6,544 nucleotides of DNA from Planctomycetota bacterium (GCA_016200125.1 JACQFK010000481.1:1-6544); one strand, 5' to 3'. Positions 1 to 6,104 are shown, counted from the stretch's first letter. Notes: a model not told the origin generated them from the sequence alone. Program-made: numbers and translations.

Positions 1-1
1 G

Positions 2-1804
2 AAGAAGACCACCCGCTGGACGCCCTTCGACTGCCGCGGCTGGAACCGGAAAAAGATGGAGGAGCAGGGCCTCGCCGACAAGGTCCGCCTCGACCTCTGG
101 CCCGGCATCCCCATCAACGGCCATCCGGGCTCGGTGAAGGACTTCAACGCCCCGGCCGGCGGTGAGTACCGCATCCGCGTGAAGCTCAGCGGCCTCAAGC
201 CGGCGAAGGGGCGTGCGCCCCGTCTGAGCGTCTACGCCGCGGATCTCGACCGCCTCCTGGGCGAGCAGGACGTCCTCGCGCCCGAGGACAAGCCTACGGT
301 CGTCGAATTCACGGCGCACCTGCCCGCGGGCCGGCACATGATCCGGATCTCCAACGAGGCGCCCGGTCCGGGGAACAACCTCGACCGCGGCGGCCGCCAC
401 GGCAGCCGGCCCTTCATCAGCCTCAAGGACGGCCGCGAGCCCTGGCAGTGGAAGATGAGCGACGAGCAGGGCCTGCCCCTCTGGCCCTTCCTGATCGTCG
501 ACTGGGTCGAATGGGAAGGGCCGCTGGCCGATCCGGCGCCGCGCGACGTGGACCTGAAAGGGGAGGCGCGCGAGGTCCTCGCCCGCTTCGCCGCGAAGGC
601 GTTCCGGCGTCCGCTGCGGGCGGAGGAACTGGACCGCCTCGTCGCCCTCGTCGAGCGCGAGCGCAAGAGCGGCGAGTCCCCCGCGGCCGCCCTGAAGACC
701 GGCTTCCTCGCGGTGCTCTGCTCGAAGGATTTCTTCTACCTCGTCGAGGGCGCTCCCGACCGCAACGACGCCCGGATCAGCGACTGGGAGCTTGCGTCGC
801 GTCTCTCCTACTTCCTCTGGAGCACGCAGCCCGACGCGCCCCTGCTCGAGGCCGCGAGGGACGGCTCGCTGCGGAAGCCCGAGGTCCTCCGCTCCCAGGT
901 CCAGCGCCTGCTGCGCGACCCTCGGATCGAGCGCTTCGCCGCGGGCTTTCCGCGCCAGTGGCTGCGCCTCGGCAAGGTCGGCATGTTCCCGCCCGACAAG
1001 AAGCTCTATCCCGACTACGACGAGCACCTCCAGAAGAGCATGGTGCAGGAGACCACGGCCACCTTCCGGGAGGTCCTCTTCAAGAACCTGAGCCTTCGCG
1101 AATTCCTCGACTCCGACTGGACCCTGCTCAACGCGCGGCTCGCGGAGCACTACGGCATCGCCGGGGTCGAGGGAGACGAGTTCCGCCGCGTGCCCCTCGC
1201 GCCCGAGGCCCATCGGGGCGGCCTGCTGACCCAGGCCTCGATCCTCTGCCTCACGTCCGACGGCACGCGGCACCGTCCCGTGCATCGCGGCGTGTGGGTG
1301 ATGGAGTCGATCCTCGGCCGCTCCCCGCCGCCGCCGCCCGCGAACGTGCCGCCCATCGAGCCGACGCCGGCCAAGTCCCCGAAGGCCACGCTGCGCATGA
1401 AGCTCGACGCCCACAAGAGCGACCCGAACTGCGCCGCCTGCCACCGCAAGATCGACCCGCTGGGCTTCGCGTTCGACGCCTACGACGCGATCGGCCGCTG
1501 GCGCACGGTGGAGGCCGTCCGCGACGGCGCCGGCGACAATCCCAAGGTGGACGCGAGCGGCGAGCTGCCCGACGGCCGCAAGTTCGCCGACACCGCGGAG
1601 TTCAAGAAGCTGCTCCTGGCGGACGTCGACAGGTTCAACGCGGCCTTCATCGAAAAGCTCGCGACCTACGCGCTGCGGCGGGGCCTGTCGGTGGACGACC
1701 GCGCCGCGCTCGCGGAGCTGGCGCGGAAGAGCAAGGCCGCCGATTTCAAACTGGCGACCCTGGTTGAAACCCTGGCGACGTCCGAGCTGTTCCAGAAGCG
1801 GTAA
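2..1804 (+). CDS. PSD/PSCyt (DUF1592-DUF1588-DUF1585) planctomycete cytochrome-like protein, 5' partial
   Basis: The open frame continues without a stop from base 2, so the ATG at 56 is internal and the true start lies upstream of the window. Residues are numbered from that ATG. Residues 1-160 look like a beta-sandwich, carbohydrate-binding-like module (GEYRIRVKLSGL, then GRHMIRISN). The usual family order follows: PSD5/DUF1595 (about 172-233, FAAKAFRRPL start), PSD4/DUF1592 (240-370, SRLSYFLWSTQPD), PSCyt3/DUF1588 (378-478, HRGGLLTQASIL, then C459-x-x-C462-H463 and DPLGFAFDAYDAIGRWR) and PSD2/DUF1585 (505-579). The missing N-terminus would normally carry a signal peptide, a PSCyt1 haem domain and PSD3. 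CxxCH suggests covalent haem, hence a periplasmic site. The family's reaction is not established. It is the first visible gene of a three-gene exported operon. Family assignment is confident; function is not. Confidence 0.93.
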   Translation, partial: KKTTRWTPFDCRGWNRKKMEEQGLADKVRLDLWPGIPINGHPGSVKDFNAPAGGEYRIRVKLSGLKPAKGRAPRLSVYAADLDRLLGEQDVLAPEDKPTVVEFTAHLPAGRHMIRISNEAPGPGNNLDRGGRHGSRPFISLKDGREPWQWKMSDEQGLPLWPFLIVDWVEWEGPLADPAPRDVDLKGEAREVLARFAAKAFRRPLRAEELDRLVALVERERKSGESPAAALKTGFLAVLCSKDFFYLVEGAPDRNDARISDWELASRLSYFLWSTQPDAPLLEAARDGSLRKPEVLRSQVQRLLRDPRIERFAAGFPRQWLRLGKVGMFPPDKKLYPDYDEHLQKSMVQETTATFREVLFKNLSLREFLDSDWTLLNARLAEHYGIAGVEGDEFRRVPLAPEAHRGGLLTQASILCLTSDGTRHRPVHRGVWVMESILGRSPPPPPANVPPIEPTPAKSPKATLRMKLDAHKSDPNCAACHRKIDPLGFAFDAYDAIGRWRTVEAVRDGAGDNPKVDASGELPDGRKFADTAEFKKLLLADVDRFNAAFIEKLATYALRRGLSVDDRAALAELARKSKAADFKLATLVETLATSELFQKR

Positions 1805-1808
1805 GGAG
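1803..1808 (+). promoter_or_regulatory. Ribosome binding site for the GTG-started DUF1552 gene
   Basis: AAGGAG sits 7 nt before the GTG at 1816 and overlaps the TAA stop of the preceding gene. This fixes the non-ATG start and implies coupled translation. Confidence 0.85.
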
Positions 1809-1815
1809 AAGACGC

Positions 1816-3192
1816 GTGAGCAAGACCCTGGATCGCCGGCGCTTCCTGCGCGGAGCGGGAGCCGTCATCGCGCTGCCGCTGCTCGAGGGCATGAGCCCGC
1901 TCGGGGCCCAGGCGGCCGCCGACAAGCCCCGGCGCGCCGTCTTCGTCTACATCCCCAACGGCGTGAACGTGCTGACCTGGCAGATCACGAAGGCCGGGCC
2001 GGACTATGCGTTCCCGGAGCCCATGAAGCCGCTCGAGAAGCACCGGGCGCTGCTGACCCCGATCAGCGGCCTGCACCACCCGAACGGGATAGGCCAGGCG
2101 CACGTCTGCGCCGACACCTGGCTCACGGGGGCGAAGATCGGCCAGGACGGCGGCAGCTACAAGAACAGCGTCTCCTGCGACCAGGTGATCGCCGAGGTCA
2201 CCTCGCCGCAGACCCGCTTCGGCTCGCTGGAGCTGTCGATCTCCTCCGGGGTCGGCCAGCCGAACAACTCCAACACGCTCTCCTTCTCGCGCGACGGCAT
2301 CCCGCTGCCCGCGGAGGACAACCCGCGCACGGTCTTCCAGCGCCTCTTCGGCGAGGAACCGGGGGGCATCGAGCAGCGCCGTCGGAAGCTCGACCGGCGC
2401 CGCAGCGTGCTCGACTCGGTGCTGAGCGACGCCAAGTCCGTGAAGTCTGCCCTCGGCGCCTCGGACCGGGGCAAGCTCGACGAGTACCTCCAGTCCGTGC
2501 GCGAGGTGGAGATCCGGGCCGAGCGCCTGGACGCCTGGCTGAACGTGCCGAAGCCCAAGGTCGACGCGGCGACCACCGAGCGCGTGTCGAGAAACGTCCC
2601 GCGCCAGCAGGCGGGCGAGTACTACCGGACGATGTACGACCTGATCGTGCTCGCGCTGCGCACGGACATGACGCGGGTGGTCAGCTACATGAGCGGCACG
2701 GAGGGCAACGGGCTGCCGCTGCCCGAGCTCGGCATCAGCCAGAGCCGCCACGAGCTCTCGCACCACAGCGGAGACCCGGAGATCATGGCGCGGCTGAGCC
2801 GCAGCGACGCCTTCCTCGCCCAGCAGTTCTCGTACTTCCTCGACCAGCTCCTGGCGGTCCAGGACGGCGCAGAGTCGCTGCTCGACCGCACGATGGTGCT
2901 CTTCGGCAGCGGCATGAGCTACGGCCACAGCCACGGCAACGCCAACCTGCCCGCGATCCTCGCGGGCGGCGCGGGCCTGGGGCTCAAGCACGGCCGGCAC
3001 CTCGACTACAACCTGCCGATCATCAAGGCCTACGACCTCAACAACGCGGGCGCGCACTACCACCTCTGCCACAAGCCGGCGGACGGCAAGGCGCGCCTCA
3101 GCAACCTGCTGCTGACGATGATGCAGAAGATGGAGGTCAAGTCCGAGTCCTTCGTCGACAGCCTGGGCCCGATTTCGGAGCTCGTGGCCTAG
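1816..3192 (+). CDS. DUF1552 family protein with Tat signal
   Basis: A 458-residue protein starting at GTG, chosen because AAGGAG lies 7 nt upstream and the N-terminus then begins with a twin-arginine signal: R7-R8-R9-F10-L11-R12-G13, a hydrophobic stretch 14-23, and AQAAA at 31-35 as a plausible cleavage region. Export through Tat implies folding in the cytoplasm, possibly with a cofactor. DUF1552 hallmarks are RAVFVYIPNGVN (40-51), SGLHHPN (84-90), HELSHH (312-317), FGSGMSYGHSHGNANLPAIL (363-382), GGAGLGL and GRHLDY (393-398), and the C-terminal LSNLLLTMMQKM with SFVDSLGPISEL. Length is normal for the family. It follows the PSD/PSCyt gene by 11 nt, the standard pairing in planctomycetes. 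Function is unknown; a relation to the DUF1501/alkaline-phosphatase-like fold is possible. A His/Cys cluster H414-Y-H-L-C418-H419 lies in a segment between GRHLDY and LSNLL that looks longer than usual. Confidence 0.93.
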   Translation: MSKTLDRRRFLRGAGAVIALPLLEGMSPLGAQAAADKPRRAVFVYIPNGVNVLTWQITKAGPDYAFPEPMKPLEKHRALLTPISGLHHPNGIGQAHVCADTWLTGAKIGQDGGSYKNSVSCDQVIAEVTSPQTRFGSLELSISSGVGQPNNSNTLSFSRDGIPLPAEDNPRTVFQRLFGEEPGGIEQRRRKLDRRRSVLDSVLSDAKSVKSALGASDRGKLDEYLQSVREVEIRAERLDAWLNVPKPKVDAATTERVSRNVPRQQAGEYYRTMYDLIVLALRTDMTRVVSYMSGTEGNGLPLPELGISQSRHELSHHSGDPEIMARLSRSDAFLAQQFSYFLDQLLAVQDGAESLLDRTMVLFGSGMSYGHSHGNANLPAILAGGAGLGLKHGRHLDYNLPIIKAYDLNNAGAHYHLCHKPADGKARLSNLLLTMMQKMEVKSESFVDSLGPISELVA

Positions 3193-4239
3193 ATGCGGGC
3201 CGTCCTCGCGATCCTGCTGCTGCTGGCCGACGATCCGCCGGCCTGGACCCAGGCGAAGCCCGGCGAGTTCCCGGCCGCGGGCACGGCGCGCGAGATCGCC
3301 GGGGAGCTGATCGGCGTCGATCACGTGAACCGCAGCGGGACGCTGCGACCCGACCGCAGCGATGCCCAGCGCACGGACGACTACGACATCGCCCTGCCCT
3401 TCACGCTGCTCCCCTACGCGAAGACGATGTTCCACGGCTCCTACGCGGAGCTGCGCGACGTGCCCATCGGCACGCACCTGCACGGCCTCTTCTTCGTGCA
3501 GGACGCCCCCGGGAAGAACCAGAAACCCGTCTTCAACCGCGTGCTGCAGCTGGAGGACGATTTCAGCCGCCTCACGCGGATGAAGAAGTGCTGGCGCGTG
3601 GATTCCGTGGAACTCGACAAGGGCAGGCTCACGGTGACCGGAGTCGCCGGGGACGACGCGGCCGACGCCAAGCCCACGGTCCTGCAGGTCGGCCCCGCGA
3701 CGCGCGTGTGGAAAGGCCGCGGCTTCGGCACGCTCAAGGACCTGGCCCCCGGGCTTCGGATCCTGGCGAACCTGACCGTCTGCACGCTGAAGGGGCCCGG
3801 GCGCTGCACGGACCTCTGGCTCGACGACGAGAGCCGCGCCCTTGCCCGCGAGCGGCAGCTCGAGGTGCACAAGTTGTGGCAGCGCGAGCACGGGCTGGGC
3901 TGCTGGGTCGAGTCGGTGGACAACCAGGCCGGCACGGTGACCGTCACGCTCTTCGACGCCGCCGATCCCTCGCTGCTCAAGGAAGTACGCGTCAAGGAGA
4001 CGGTCGCGGCGGCGGTCGCGGAGGAGTCGCTGCGCACCTACGACCAGCACAACGACGTCCGGCGGGGCCCGGTGCTCGAGGTGAAGGCCGTCGCGCCCGT
4101 TCCCGGCAGCTCCGGCCTGCAGGTCACGTTCAAGCCCAACCCGCTGCTGGAAGGCTACCGGCCCAAGCGCTTCCTCCGCGTCTTCGCGGGCGGCTGGCGC
4201 GTCGACGAGCTCCCCCGCGAAGAGCGCCTCTACCGCTGA
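3193..4239 (+). CDS. Exported beta-rich protein of unknown function, three OB/SH3-like modules
   Basis: The 348-residue frame begins with ATG directly after the DUF1552 TAG stop. A GGAG lies 12 nt upstream (3177-3180), a little far, so translation probably depends on coupling. The N-terminus MRAVLAILLLLA is a short hydrophobic signal-like segment followed by DDPPA, suggesting export; no lipobox cysteine is present. Three strand-rich stretches share a pattern of a charged 'VD' turn, a short TV strand pair and a later 'G-T/R' loop: about 35-105 (IAGELIGVDHVNRSGTL, PIGTHLHGLFFV), 133-200 (CWRVDSVELDKGRLTV, LAPGLRILANLTV) and 236-330 (GCWVESVDNQAGTVTV). Four cysteines (133, 197, 205, 237) could pair after export. 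I do not recognise a named family. Position makes it a likely partner of the PSD/DUF1552 pair. The gene is clearly real: it has a coherent composition, fills the operon and ends 3 nt before the convergent gene. Confidence 0.85.
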   Translation: MRAVLAILLLLADDPPAWTQAKPGEFPAAGTAREIAGELIGVDHVNRSGTLRPDRSDAQRTDDYDIALPFTLLPYAKTMFHGSYAELRDVPIGTHLHGLFFVQDAPGKNQKPVFNRVLQLEDDFSRLTRMKKCWRVDSVELDKGRLTVTGVAGDDAADAKPTVLQVGPATRVWKGRGFGTLKDLAPGLRILANLTVCTLKGPGRCTDLWLDDESRALARERQLEVHKLWQREHGLGCWVESVDNQAGTVTVTLFDAADPSLLKEVRVKETVAAAVAEESLRTYDQHNDVRRGPVLEVKAVAPVPGSSGLQVTFKPNPLLEGYRPKRFLRVFAGGWRVDELPREERLYR

Positions 4240-4242
4240 GCT

Positions 4243-4842
4243 CTATCCGCCCCCGACGTCCGCGTCCTCTTCCGCCAGCTTGGCTTCCGGGGCGAGGCCT
4301 TCCGGCAGGCTGATCGTCTGTGAGTAGACCCGCAGATCGTGGACGCGGCCGGCGAGGTCGATGGCGTGCTGGGGAAGGGTGGCGACGTGCTGGAACCCCA
4401 TGTCCTCGAGGAGAAGGGCCGCCTGCTCCTGGACGTCGAGAATCTCGGCCTCCATCACGGCGACCCCAAGCGGCTTCGCCAGGGCGATGAGCTCCTGCAG
4501 CAGGCGGCGGGCCAGGCCCTGGCGGCGGAACTCCGGGTCGAGCGTCAGCCTCAGCTTGCCGAGATGGCGCGACCAGCCTCCCTGGTCGCGGTGAAGCGTC
4601 GCGTCGGCCACGATCCGCTGACCCCGGAAGACGAGGAGCGGAAGGACGCGCCCGTAGTCCAGGTTGCGGATCCATCCCTGGATCATGGAGAGCCGGGTCA
4701 CGTCCTCGCGGAAGAGCTGCCGCTCCTCCACGGGGATCCGCTTGAAGAAGGCGATCAGGGCGGCCTCGTCCGAGGCGTTCATCGGGCGCAGGGTCAGCTG
4801 CCCTGGCAGGGCCTTGGGGAATCGCTCGAGAGGGATGTTCAT
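4243..4842 (-). CDS. GNAT family N-acetyltransferase
   Basis: The 199-residue protein carries a GNAT fold. Strand 1 is QLTLRPMNASDEAAL (15-29). The family segment with FFKRIPVEERQLFREDVTR follows (32-50). Then come VADATLHR (78-85), motif A strand 4 KLRLTLDPEFRR, and the acetyl-CoA pyrophosphate loop R106-R-Q-G109-L-A111, followed by helix LLQELIALAK. Residues 139-150 (EQAALLLEDMGF) match motif B. It should transfer an acetyl group from acetyl-CoA to an amine; the substrate cannot be told, and protein lysine or small amines are both possible. The ATG is chosen because strand 1 begins soon after it and no better start exists. There is no Shine-Dalgarno, but the ferritin-like gene stops 9 nt upstream, so coupled translation from the shared sigma-54 transcript is likely. 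The C-terminal tail past 180 is acidic and probably disordered. Confidence 0.9.
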   Translation of the reverse strand: MNIPLERFPKALPGQLTLRPMNASDEAALIAFFKRIPVEERQLFREDVTRLSMIQGWIRNLDYGRVLPLLVFRGQRIVADATLHRDQGGWSRHLGKLRLTLDPEFRRQGLARRLLQELIALAKPLGVAVMEAEILDVQEQAALLLEDMGFQHVATLPQHAIDLAGRVHDLRVYSQTISLPEGLAPEAKLAEEDADVGGG

Positions 4843-4851
4843 CAGCCCGGC

Positions 4852-5307
4852 CTAAAGCACGACCCGGTGCAGATATTCAATCCGGGCCTCGACGGCCTTT
4901 TTCGACTGCAGAAGGTGTTCCCGCGACTTGTCGTCGCAGGTCTGGCGGACCAGCGTGCCGTAGAAGCCGGCCAGGTCCTCCAGGATGCTCTCCGCCAGGT
5001 AGAATCCCGCTTCCCGGTCGAGCGGACCTCCTCCGTCGGGCTTGGAGAGCGAGGGGAGGAAGCCCCGCGCGGATTTTTGCGCCTTCTCTTCCTCGAGGCC
5101 CTCGGGCTGCCGGCCGGGTCCCTCGACCTGCTTGAGCTCGATCAAGTTCCTTTCCACGTCGCCCGCCAGCTCATCGAAGAGCAGGGACAGCGGACGATCC
5201 CCGGACCGGGTCCGTTGCGCCAGCCCGCGGAACCGGTTCAGGACCAGCTTCGCCGCCCCCAGGCAAAGGGAGACGCTCTCGCTTGCCGACAGGACTTCCA
5301 GGTTCAT
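4852..5307 (-). CDS. Ferritin-like four-helix-bundle protein, metal ligands apparently degenerate
   Basis: With the ATG at 5307 the product has 151 residues. This start has AGAGAGGG 7 nt upstream (5315-5322), whereas the longer open frame up to 5553 would read through both the promoters and the divergent gene. Four helices are predicted: about 7-32, 39-61, 97-122 and 124-148, with a charged linker (62-96) between the second and third, as in rubrerythrin/ferritin-like proteins. Helix 3 (AESILEDLAGFYGTLV) resembles the E...FY signature of that superfamily. The E-x-x-H ligand pairs expected in helices 2 and 4 are replaced by DVERN (50-54) and EARI (140-143), so di-iron chemistry is doubtful. An unrelated helical bundle is the alternative. 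It is cotranscribed with the GNAT gene 9 nt downstream. The gene is confident, the fold moderate, the activity unknown. Confidence 0.75.
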   Translation of the reverse strand: MNLEVLSASESVSLCLGAAKLVLNRFRGLAQRTRSGDRPLSLLFDELAGDVERNLIELKQVEGPGRQPEGLEEEKAQKSARGFLPSLSKPDGGGPLDREAGFYLAESILEDLAGFYGTLVRQTCDDKSREHLLQSKKAVEARIEYLHRVVL

Positions 5308-5314
5308 GACTCGG

Positions 5315-5322
5315 CCCTCTCT
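5315..5322 (-). promoter_or_regulatory. Ribosome binding site fixing the start of the ferritin-like gene
   Basis: Read on the minus strand this is AGAGAGGG, 7 nt before the ATG at 5307. It decides against the 82-codon N-terminal extension that the open frame would allow. Confidence 0.75.
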
Positions 5323-5354
5323 GAAACGATTTTCGGATCGTGAAGCGGGCCGGC

Positions 5355-5418
5355 GTGTGTCCCGTCCCGGATCAATCGTGTGGAGCAAACTCTCGGCAGG
5401 GATTCGGACAGGACACAC
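5355..5418. repeat. Inverted repeat GTGTGTCC / GGACACAC, candidate activator site
   Basis: Perfect 8-bp arms at 5355-5362 and 5411-5418 are separated by 48 bp. A tandem GGACA copy at 5406-5410 abuts the right arm. Relative to the expected plus-strand start near 5511, the arms fall at about -150 and -95, the range where enhancer-binding activators of sigma-54 bind. They lie in the untranslated leader of the minus-strand transcript. Function is inferred from position only. Confidence 0.4.
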
Positions 5419-5442
5419 ACGTCCCGCAACGGGCTTCGTCGC

Positions 5443-5457
5443 GCAACTTGCATGCCA
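5443..5457 (-). promoter_or_regulatory. Sigma-54 (-24/-12) promoter for the ferritin-like/GNAT pair
   Basis: The minus strand reads TGGCATGCAAGTTGC. The -24 GG is at 5456-5455 and the -12 GC at 5444-5443, exactly 10 bp apart as RpoN requires, with TGGCA and TTGC intact against the consensus TGGCAC-N5-TTGC. Transcription would start near 5431, giving a leader of about 124 nt before the ATG at 5307. The site differs from consensus at the base after TGGCA and just after TTGC, so it is a little weaker than its plus-strand partner. Confidence 0.65.
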
Positions 5458-5482
5458 GCGGGATTCGGTTTGCGATTCCCGC
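5458..5482. repeat. Imperfect 25-bp palindrome between the two -24 boxes
   Basis: Left arm GCGGGATTCG (5458-5467) and right arm CGATTCCCGC (5473-5482) pair at 9 of 10 positions around a 5-nt loop. It starts on the base next to the minus-strand -24 element and ends 3 bp before the plus-strand -24 element. GGGATTCGG in the left arm also occurs at 5399-5407. It could be an operator or activator site shared by both promoters. It lies upstream of both predicted transcription starts, so it should not be an RNA hairpin in either message. Confidence 0.5.
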
Positions 5483-5484
5483 CG

Positions 5485-5500
5485 CGGCACGAGAATTGCT
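5485..5500 (+). promoter_or_regulatory. Sigma-54 (-24/-12) promoter for the 63-residue protein gene
   Basis: CGGCACGAGAATTGCT matches the RpoN consensus TGGCACG-N4-TTGCW at every defined base except the leading T. GG at 5486-5487 and GC at 5498-5499 are 10 bp apart. Transcription would begin near 5511, leaving a leader of about 40 nt with a ribosome binding site before the ATG at 5552. Position, orientation and sequence all agree, which makes this the best regulatory call in the window. Confidence 0.8.
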
Positions 5501-5539
5501 TCACAAAGGATGTCCACGGAACTCGCGTGTCCGGTAATT

Positions 5540-5543
5540 GGAG
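5540..5543 (+). promoter_or_regulatory. Ribosome binding site for the 63-residue protein gene
   Basis: GGAG lies 8 nt before the ATG at 5552, supporting that start for a very short gene. Confidence 0.7.
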
Positions 5544-5551
5544 ATTGAATC

Positions 5552-5743
5552 ATGTCGACTTCTGAAGAACGTGTCTGGCTGCGCTGTCAGGACACGATCC
5601 GCAATCTCCTCCTGTCCACCGGCAAGGATGCGTTGGTCTATGCGCAGTCCGCCCTGGAGAAGGAATCCAGCGAGCCGGAGAGACTGGGCGTGTTCTGGAA
5701 GAATGCACGTAGGTTTTTCGATGAATACGCGGCCCGCTCCTAG
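5552..5743 (+). CDS. Small protein (63 aa) under sigma-54 control, unknown function
   Basis: A short protein, MSTSEERVWLRCQD at the start and FFDEYAARS at the end, with no signal peptide or membrane segment, so it should be cytoplasmic. It is rich in charged residues and predicted mostly helical: about 4-21 (EERVWLRCQDTIRNLLLS), 24-38 (GKDALVYAQSALEKE) and 42-61 (PERLGVFWKNARRFFDEY). A single cysteine is at 12. I do not recognise a family. It is real rather than chance because a near-consensus RpoN promoter, a GGAG ribosome binding site and the ATG line up in order, and because it ends 6 nt before the convergent HPF gene without overlap. Its base composition is lower in GC than the left operon but matches the surrounding middle block. 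A role in the same stress response as the divergent ferritin-like/GNAT pair is inferred from the shared control region. Confidence 0.72.
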   Translation: MSTSEERVWLRCQDTIRNLLLSTGKDALVYAQSALEKESSEPERLGVFWKNARRFFDEYAARS

Positions 5744-5749
5744 CGGACC

Positions 5750-6097
5750 TCAGGGGTTCCGGCGGGGCCGCCGCTTTGCCGTCTTCACGGACTCCCGGCT
5801 GATCCGGACGTAATCTTCAAGTCGCTGGTCGGCGGCATCGAAGGATTCTCGGATGGCCAACGGAAGATCCGCGCCCGTCTGGCGATTGATGGCGATCTCC
5901 GAACCGGGGACCGAGAGGTAGATGCGGACCCGGATCCGTCCCTTCAAAGGATGCTGGCCGGGACCGTCGACCGTCACGCGGCACTCCTTGACCCTTCCGA
6001 AGAAGTGGCCCAGCTTCCGGGCCCGCTCCCGGATGTGCTCGGCGAGGCTTGCCGACAGGAGATTCCCGCGGTCCACCAGCTTGAGGGCAATGGGCAA
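5750..6097 (-). CDS. Ribosome hibernation factor, HPF/RaiA family (short form)
   Basis: A TTG start at 6097 gives 115 residues. It is chosen because AAGGAG lies 7 nt upstream and because the family's first strand (PIALKLVDRGNLLS) begins there; the longer frame to 6208 reads through the DUF3185 gene. The HPF/RaiA pattern follows: helix SASLAEHIRERARKLGHFF (16-33), strand VKECRVTVDGPGQHPLKG (36-53), strands RIRVRIYLSVPGSEIAINR (54-72), and second helix LPLAIRESFDAADQRLEDYVR (78-98), ending in a basic tail with VKT. Such proteins bind the 30S decoding region in starved cells and silence ribosomes, in some species by forming 100S dimers. The long-form C-terminal dimerisation domain is absent. It is the last gene of a minus-strand operon, 11 nt after the DUF3185 stop. 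The short acidic/basic C-terminus is like deltaproteobacterial and planctomycete members. A hpf/raiA symbol cannot be chosen safely. Confidence 0.9.
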   Translation of the reverse strand: MPIALKLVDRGNLLSASLAEHIRERARKLGHFFGRVKECRVTVDGPGQHPLKGRIRVRIYLSVPGSEIAINRQTGADLPLAIRESFDAADQRLEDYVRISRESVKTAKRRPRRNP

Positions 6098-6104
6098 GAT
6101 TCTT

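Noticed and set aside
448..1767. 439-codon plus-strand open frame inside the PSD/PSCyt gene
   Set aside because: Arg/Gly/Ala-rich shifted frame; the other frame has all the family motifs.
1666..4050. 794-codon open frame on the minus strand
   Set aside because: It lies antisense to the DUF1552 and exported beta-protein genes, has an Arg/Ala/Val/His-heavy composition with no domain, and is a by-product of high GC at third positions.
1764..4313. 849-codon open frame on the plus strand, longer than any real gene here
   Set aside because: It is a shifted reading of two well-supported genes, made almost entirely of Arg, Ala, Pro and Gly, and ends inside the convergent GNAT gene.
4339..5343. 334-codon plus-strand open frame opposite the GNAT and ferritin-like genes
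   Set aside because: Antisense to two genes with recognisable folds, no ribosome binding site, and no motif in its product.
5380..5396. Second minus-strand sigma-54-like site, nearer to the ferritin-like gene
   Set aside because: It has TTTGCT at the -12 end but lacks the -24 GG at the required spacing, so the site at 5443-5457 is preferred.
5308..5553. 82-codon N-terminal extension of the ferritin-like gene
   Set aside because: It would cover both sigma-54 promoters and overlap the divergent gene; its composition is unlike the protein, and a good ribosome binding site sits before the ATG at 5307.
5760..5777. GC hairpin (CGGCG, 4-nt loop, CGCCG) followed by CTTT as a terminator of the 63-residue gene
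   Set aside because: Only 5 base pairs, three T residues, and it lies inside the HPF coding sequence; such stems are common in DNA of this composition.
5538..5813. 91-codon plus-strand frame overlapping the 63-residue gene
   Set aside because: Shifted frame with Arg/Ser-rich product that runs into the convergent HPF gene; the ATG at 5552 has the better ribosome binding site and no overlap.
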